This document shows, one piece after another, positions 42,318 through 45,404 of a stretch of 45,404 nt of DNA. The stretch comes from DASQUK01 sp046723645 (GTDB lineage Bacteria; Actinomycetota; Acidimicrobiia; Acidimicrobiales; VFJN01). The DNA lies in the NCBI GenBank assembly GCA_046723645.1, contig JBKOUY010000054.1, positions 1-45,404 on the forward strand. The letters are read 5' to 3'. The notes under the pieces are model-generated. The model did not search any database, was not told where the DNA came from, and saw nothing but the letters and a program-made list of their open reading frames with translations. Position numbers and translations under genes: made by a program. The first letter of the stretch is position 1. Every line of letters starts with the position of its first letter.

Positions 42318-44084
42318 TCAGGGTCGGCGCAGCATCTGCACCGGACCGAAGGTGGAGATCAGTTCCCAGCCCGGTGGCCCTGCGTTGCCGAGCTGGACGA
42401 CGATGATCTCGGCCGAGGCGGACGGTCGGGCAGCGACCTCGGCGCTGGGGCGATCCACGAACTCGAAGCGCCAACCCGCGTCGCTGAGCATGTACTGCTG
42501 GCCGGTCACGGTGAATTGGTAGGCGGGGATGCGGACCGTCTCGAGTGGCACCTCGATCTCGCCGGTGGACTCCGGTTCGCCGACTGCTTCGTAGAGCGCC
42601 GAGTAATCCCACGACCGGTGCTGGATGCGAGCATCGGAGACGGCCATCGATGCGGCGGTCGCAAAGACCAGCAGGGTGGCGACCAGCCCGGCGGGCCGAC
42701 GAACTCCCGCCGCGACGATGATGATCGTCCCGCCGAACAGCCCGAGCAGGGTCCACGTCGGCAGATCGAGGCCGGGACGGTCGAACGGCAGGCTGGCCAC
42801 TCCGGCGATGACAGGGCCGAACACAACGTCGGTGCCGAGTTGGCCCCGCTCGCGTTGGATGAACAGTGCGAGCGGCGCCAAGGTCGCGAGCGCCGCGAGC
42901 GCGGGCCAGACCCGGTCCCGTAGCTCCCACAGCAGAACCACGCCGAAGACGGCCAGCACCCCGGTCACGGCGTCGATGTAGCGGCCGTAGACGACGTAGT
43001 CGGCGCGGGTGTAACGGAAGTTCCCTCGCAGCACCCCAGAGGCGATGAAGAGCGACGAGGTCATGAAGACGCCGCCCAGCATCAACGCCCATGTGGCCAA
43101 CATGACCCGCCGCGCGCCGTCGCCGAACGCGATCGAGCGCACGAGCCACACGATCCCCAGCAGGCCCAACCCGAACGTGGCGATGCCCAGATACCAGAGC
43201 TGTCCCGCGGCGCTGATCACCAACGCTTTGTAGAAGCCCCACTCGGTGATCTGATGCCGTATCCCGCTCGTGGCGCTCCTGGGCTCGATCCAGGTGGCGT
43301 CGACGACGGCCTGGTGTACCCGGCTGGTGAGTAGGTAGGAGGCCGCGATGACGAAGATCCCGAGGGCAGCGGAAACGCGGGACACCCGAACGGTGGACCG
43401 GAGTCGGCCGACCACGACGATCCCGACGAGCACCACCCCCCACACCGCAGCGACGGCGCTCAACCGGTCGTGCGCCGCCGGGGCGGCGCCGCTGACGAGA
43501 CTGGCCAGCACCACCCAGGTCGCAGCGCCGCTGGTGAGCGCCTTCCCCACGGCCGCCAACACGGCGAACAGGGTCAGGTACACGAGCGCCTCCGCCCACA
43601 CGAACGCGCTGGTAAGCGCGAGCGCGGGCAACAACAGCGCGGCGGCATACGCGCCGAAGGACAGCAGCCGGTCGTGGTGTCCCGCGAGCCGGACGCAGCG
43701 AGTGGCGAGATACGCGGCCGCGACCACGAGCCCCCCTGTGAGGGCCAGCGCGACGCGATAGCGCAGTAGCGGCTCGTCGAACATCCACAGCAGCGGCGCG
43801 AGCACCGCACCGGCCCCGAGTGGGTACTGGGGCTGAAAGAGCATGCTGATCCGGTCTCCCCGACCGGCCAACATGTTGGCCACCGCCCATGAGCCCGCCT
43901 CGTCCGGGAGGATGCGCGGCGCGCTGGCCAGGCTGATCACGAGGATGCGGTGGACGAGGAAGGTCGCCGTCGCCGCGACCGCGATCGCTCGGCCGGTCAA
44001 CAGGTCGCGACGCCGCCGAACGTTGCCGCGGGTGTTCGCAGGCGGAGCGTGCGTCGATTCGGCGGTCTCGACGACGTCGACCAT
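42318..44084 (-). CDS. Polytopic membrane protein, probable GT-C glycosyltransferase
   Basis: 588 aa. A short cytoplasmic lead is followed by a helix and the acidic loop PRILPDEAGSWAVANMLAG, matching the DE-type catalytic loop of GT-C enzymes. About 12 membrane helices follow (for example AYAAALLLPALALTSAFVWA and WVVLASLVSGAA). The C-terminal 100 residues are soluble (EVPLETVRIPAYQFTVTGQQ, YMLSDAGWRFEFV). ATG 44084 shares one base with the stop of the upstream methyltransferase gene. The gene converges on the export operon with 12 bp between. Donor and acceptor are unknown. Confidence 0.8.
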   Translation of the reverse strand: MVDVVETAESTHAPPANTRGNVRRRRDLLTGRAIAVAATATFLVHRILVISLASAPRILPDEAGSWAVANMLAGRGDRISMLFQPQYPLGAGAVLAPLLWMFDEPLLRYRVALALTGGLVVAAAYLATRCVRLAGHHDRLLSFGAYAAALLLPALALTSAFVWAEALVYLTLFAVLAAVGKALTSGAATWVVLASLVSGAAPAAHDRLSAVAAVWGVVLVGIVVVGRLRSTVRVSRVSAALGIFVIAASYLLTSRVHQAVVDATWIEPRSATSGIRHQITEWGFYKALVISAAGQLWYLGIATFGLGLLGIVWLVRSIAFGDGARRVMLATWALMLGGVFMTSSLFIASGVLRGNFRYTRADYVVYGRYIDAVTGVLAVFGVVLLWELRDRVWPALAALATLAPLALFIQRERGQLGTDVVFGPVIAGVASLPFDRPGLDLPTWTLLGLFGGTIIIVAAGVRRPAGLVATLLVFATAASMAVSDARIQHRSWDYSALYEAVGEPESTGEIEVPLETVRIPAYQFTVTGQQYMLSDAGWRFEFVDRPSAEVAARPSASAEIIVVQLGNAGPPGWELISTFGPVQMLRRP

Positions 44085-45289
44085 CACCAACCGTCGGGGG
44101 TGAGCGCCACGGGCATGACGATCGTCGCCGGGCTGGCCGTCGGCGGCGCGACGACCTCGATGGACACGGCGAGGGCCAGCGCGTCCTGGTGGAAGGTCCA
44201 TTTGGCGGTGCGCGCCTCGACCACATCAGGGGTGCCCAACTCGTGGAGCGCGTTGCCGCCAGGCAGCGCGATGCGGGCCGTCATGCCAGCCACGTCGCCG
44301 TCCTCGTCGCGGGTGGACACCGCCAGCGTCCACGTCCCGGGGCAGATCATGAACGGGAGGGACGCGATGCGGCTCTGGCCGTCGCCGCCGAGGAAGGGCT
44401 CGTCGGAACCGGGGCCGGGCCACATACCCCGACTGACCCGGGTGTTCCAGTGCTGGCCGAAGAGCGCCCTGACCCGCGCAGCCAGCGCGGCCGCGTCGGG
44501 AGCCGCGACCTTCACCGCGTTGATCCACCACACGAAGCTGTCGTCGGGCCGGTCGGCGGCGTCGCCGATCCGCCGGCACGTCACGCCGCCGTTGTCGAGG
44601 GCCTCCTCGAGCTCGAGCACCCGCTCGCCGATCCGGCACAACCACAGCCCGCGGGTGGCTGTCACCTCGAAGCCGGCCAGCTCCAGCAGCTCGCCCATCT
44701 CTGCGGCCGACAGCTCGATGGTGTGCCCGCCGTGGGACCAGTCGAGGTGCTCGGTCACCAGCCGGTTGGGGCTGTCGATCACGAGCTGGCCGCCCTCGAC
44801 CAGCACCCGGCGCGATTCGAGGAGGAACCCGGTGAGCTCATCAGGCCAGAGGTGCTCGGTGGTCTGGCCGGCGAAGACCAGGTCGACCGAGTTGTCGGGC
44901 ACCGCGTCGAAACGGTCCGCCGTCGATGCGATCCAGGTCGCGTAGGGAGGCAGGTCGTCGGGCTCGGTCTCGAAGGCCTCCACACCGATGTGGCACTCCA
45001 GCGGCCCGACGCTGCGCTCGAACCAGTCGAAGTACCAGCCGCCGGACGCGCCCACGCTCAGGGCGCGGCGAGCCCCCTTGGGTACCCGCTCCAACTCGAT
45101 GGTGCGCAGCTCGTGGAGGGCCTGGTGGAAGTAGTCGCTCGGCACCGAGCGCCTGTCGGCGGCCCCGGGCTCGGCCGCCGGCTCCGGAGTGCGGACGGAG
45201 GGGCGTGCCCGGTCGAGACGGCGGCGCATCGCTCGTCTCGTCGCCGTCGCGACGTCGCGGGCCACACGTCGGGTCGACCGTTGCGGCAT
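44084..45289 (-). CDS. SAM-dependent methyltransferase with C-terminal beta domain
   Basis: 401 aa. A basic N-terminal 45 residues is followed by a methyltransferase fold: ALSVGASGGWYFDWFERSVG as motif I, HIGVEAFETEPDDLP, LVFAGQTTEHLWPDELTGFL, and VIDSPNRLVTEHLDWSHGGH. Residues about 285-400 are beta-rich (ICPGTWTLAVSTRDEDGDVA, KWTFHQDALALAVSIEVVA), possibly a carbohydrate-binding sandwich. ATG 45289 is the start; TAGTCT lies 6 nt upstream (45296-45301), with no SD. It overlaps the membrane protein gene by one base, so the two form an operon. Confidence 0.83.
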   Translation of the reverse strand: MPQRSTRRVARDVATATRRAMRRRLDRARPSVRTPEPAAEPGAADRRSVPSDYFHQALHELRTIELERVPKGARRALSVGASGGWYFDWFERSVGPLECHIGVEAFETEPDDLPPYATWIASTADRFDAVPDNSVDLVFAGQTTEHLWPDELTGFLLESRRVLVEGGQLVIDSPNRLVTEHLDWSHGGHTIELSAAEMGELLELAGFEVTATRGLWLCRIGERVLELEEALDNGGVTCRRIGDAADRPDDSFVWWINAVKVAAPDAAALAARVRALFGQHWNTRVSRGMWPGPGSDEPFLGGDGQSRIASLPFMICPGTWTLAVSTRDEDGDVAGMTARIALPGGNALHELGTPDVVEARTAKWTFHQDALALAVSIEVVAPPTASPATIVMPVALTPDGW

Positions 45290-45404
45290 CGGAACAGACT
45301 AGTGACGCCGTGGTGGCCGTCTCCGATCGGGCCCAGTAGCGCTCTGCCACGTGTCCGGTTGGGCGCCGTAGGCCGGCGACCTGGTTGCCTTGGGGCGACG
45401 ACGC
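45290..45404. other. Right-edge non-coding segment
   Basis: 115 bp holding the probable TAGTCT -10 of the methyltransferase gene to its left. No other gene start, RNA or repeat is visible before the window ends. Confidence 0.5.

Overview
The window is a GC-rich chromosomal stretch (roughly 70% GC by eye) with dense coding, many GTG/TTG starts and many genes that seem to lack a Shine-Dalgarno sequence. A DUF222-HNH endonuclease, a deazaflavin-type (Ddn-like) oxidoreductase, an LpdA-like flavoprotein, a PadR/membrane-protein pair and an actinobacterial-type methylmalonyl-CoA mutase all point to Actinomycetota. Acidimicrobiia or a relative is my best guess, but that is inference.

Layout. 1-2211 (minus): dTDP-L-rhamnose operon rmlA-rmlC-rmlB, with rmlB cut by the window edge. 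2273-4781: acyl-CoA dehydrogenase (minus), divergent from a PadR regulator and its partner membrane protein, with a perfect 26-bp palindrome inside the padR promoter. 4901-6103: DUF222-HNH gene. 6113-9219: folate genes pabB and pabC with a Ddn-like protein between them and a methyltransferase after them. 9223-11930: birA and a biotin-dependent acyl-CoA carboxylase alpha subunit, divergent from overlapping promoters. 11991-14120: PEBP-family protein and LpdA-like oxidoreductase. 14190-16639 (minus): fetB, fetA and a polyprenyl-phosphate-type GT2. 16730-22735 (plus): methylmalonyl-CoA mutase and its GTPase chaperone meaB, separated by a minus-strand pair (methyltransferase and GT-C transferase).

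22841-45289 is a cell-surface glycan locus. It holds a NoeA-like methyltransferase with a tiny membrane protein, an IS1595 transposase remnant, two tandem paralogous GT4 enzymes, an FkbM methyltransferase, three GT families (GT-C, GT4, GT2), a low-GC Stf0-type sulfotransferase, and an export operon (Wzm, Wzt, methyltransferase, a GT2-GT4 fusion, and a GT4-Cys cluster-beta domain-methyltransferase fusion) whose genes overlap or nearly abut. The rhamnose-donor genes, transferases, O-methylating and sulfating enzymes and ABC exporter would together make, decorate and export a surface polysaccharide. One GT4 gene (31341-32449) is broken by three frameshifts and one nonsense codon.

The most unusual signal is a 95-bp non-coding element present twice, on opposite strands (15001-15095 minus and 21640-21734 plus). 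By hand count 77 of 95 positions match without a gap. Each copy ends shortly before the start codon of the gene it faces (fetB, meaB), and both can form the same two hairpins around a conserved core. A third site carries its leading 14-mer upstream of the divergent methyltransferase. This could be an undescribed cis-regulatory RNA or a promoter-linked repeat.
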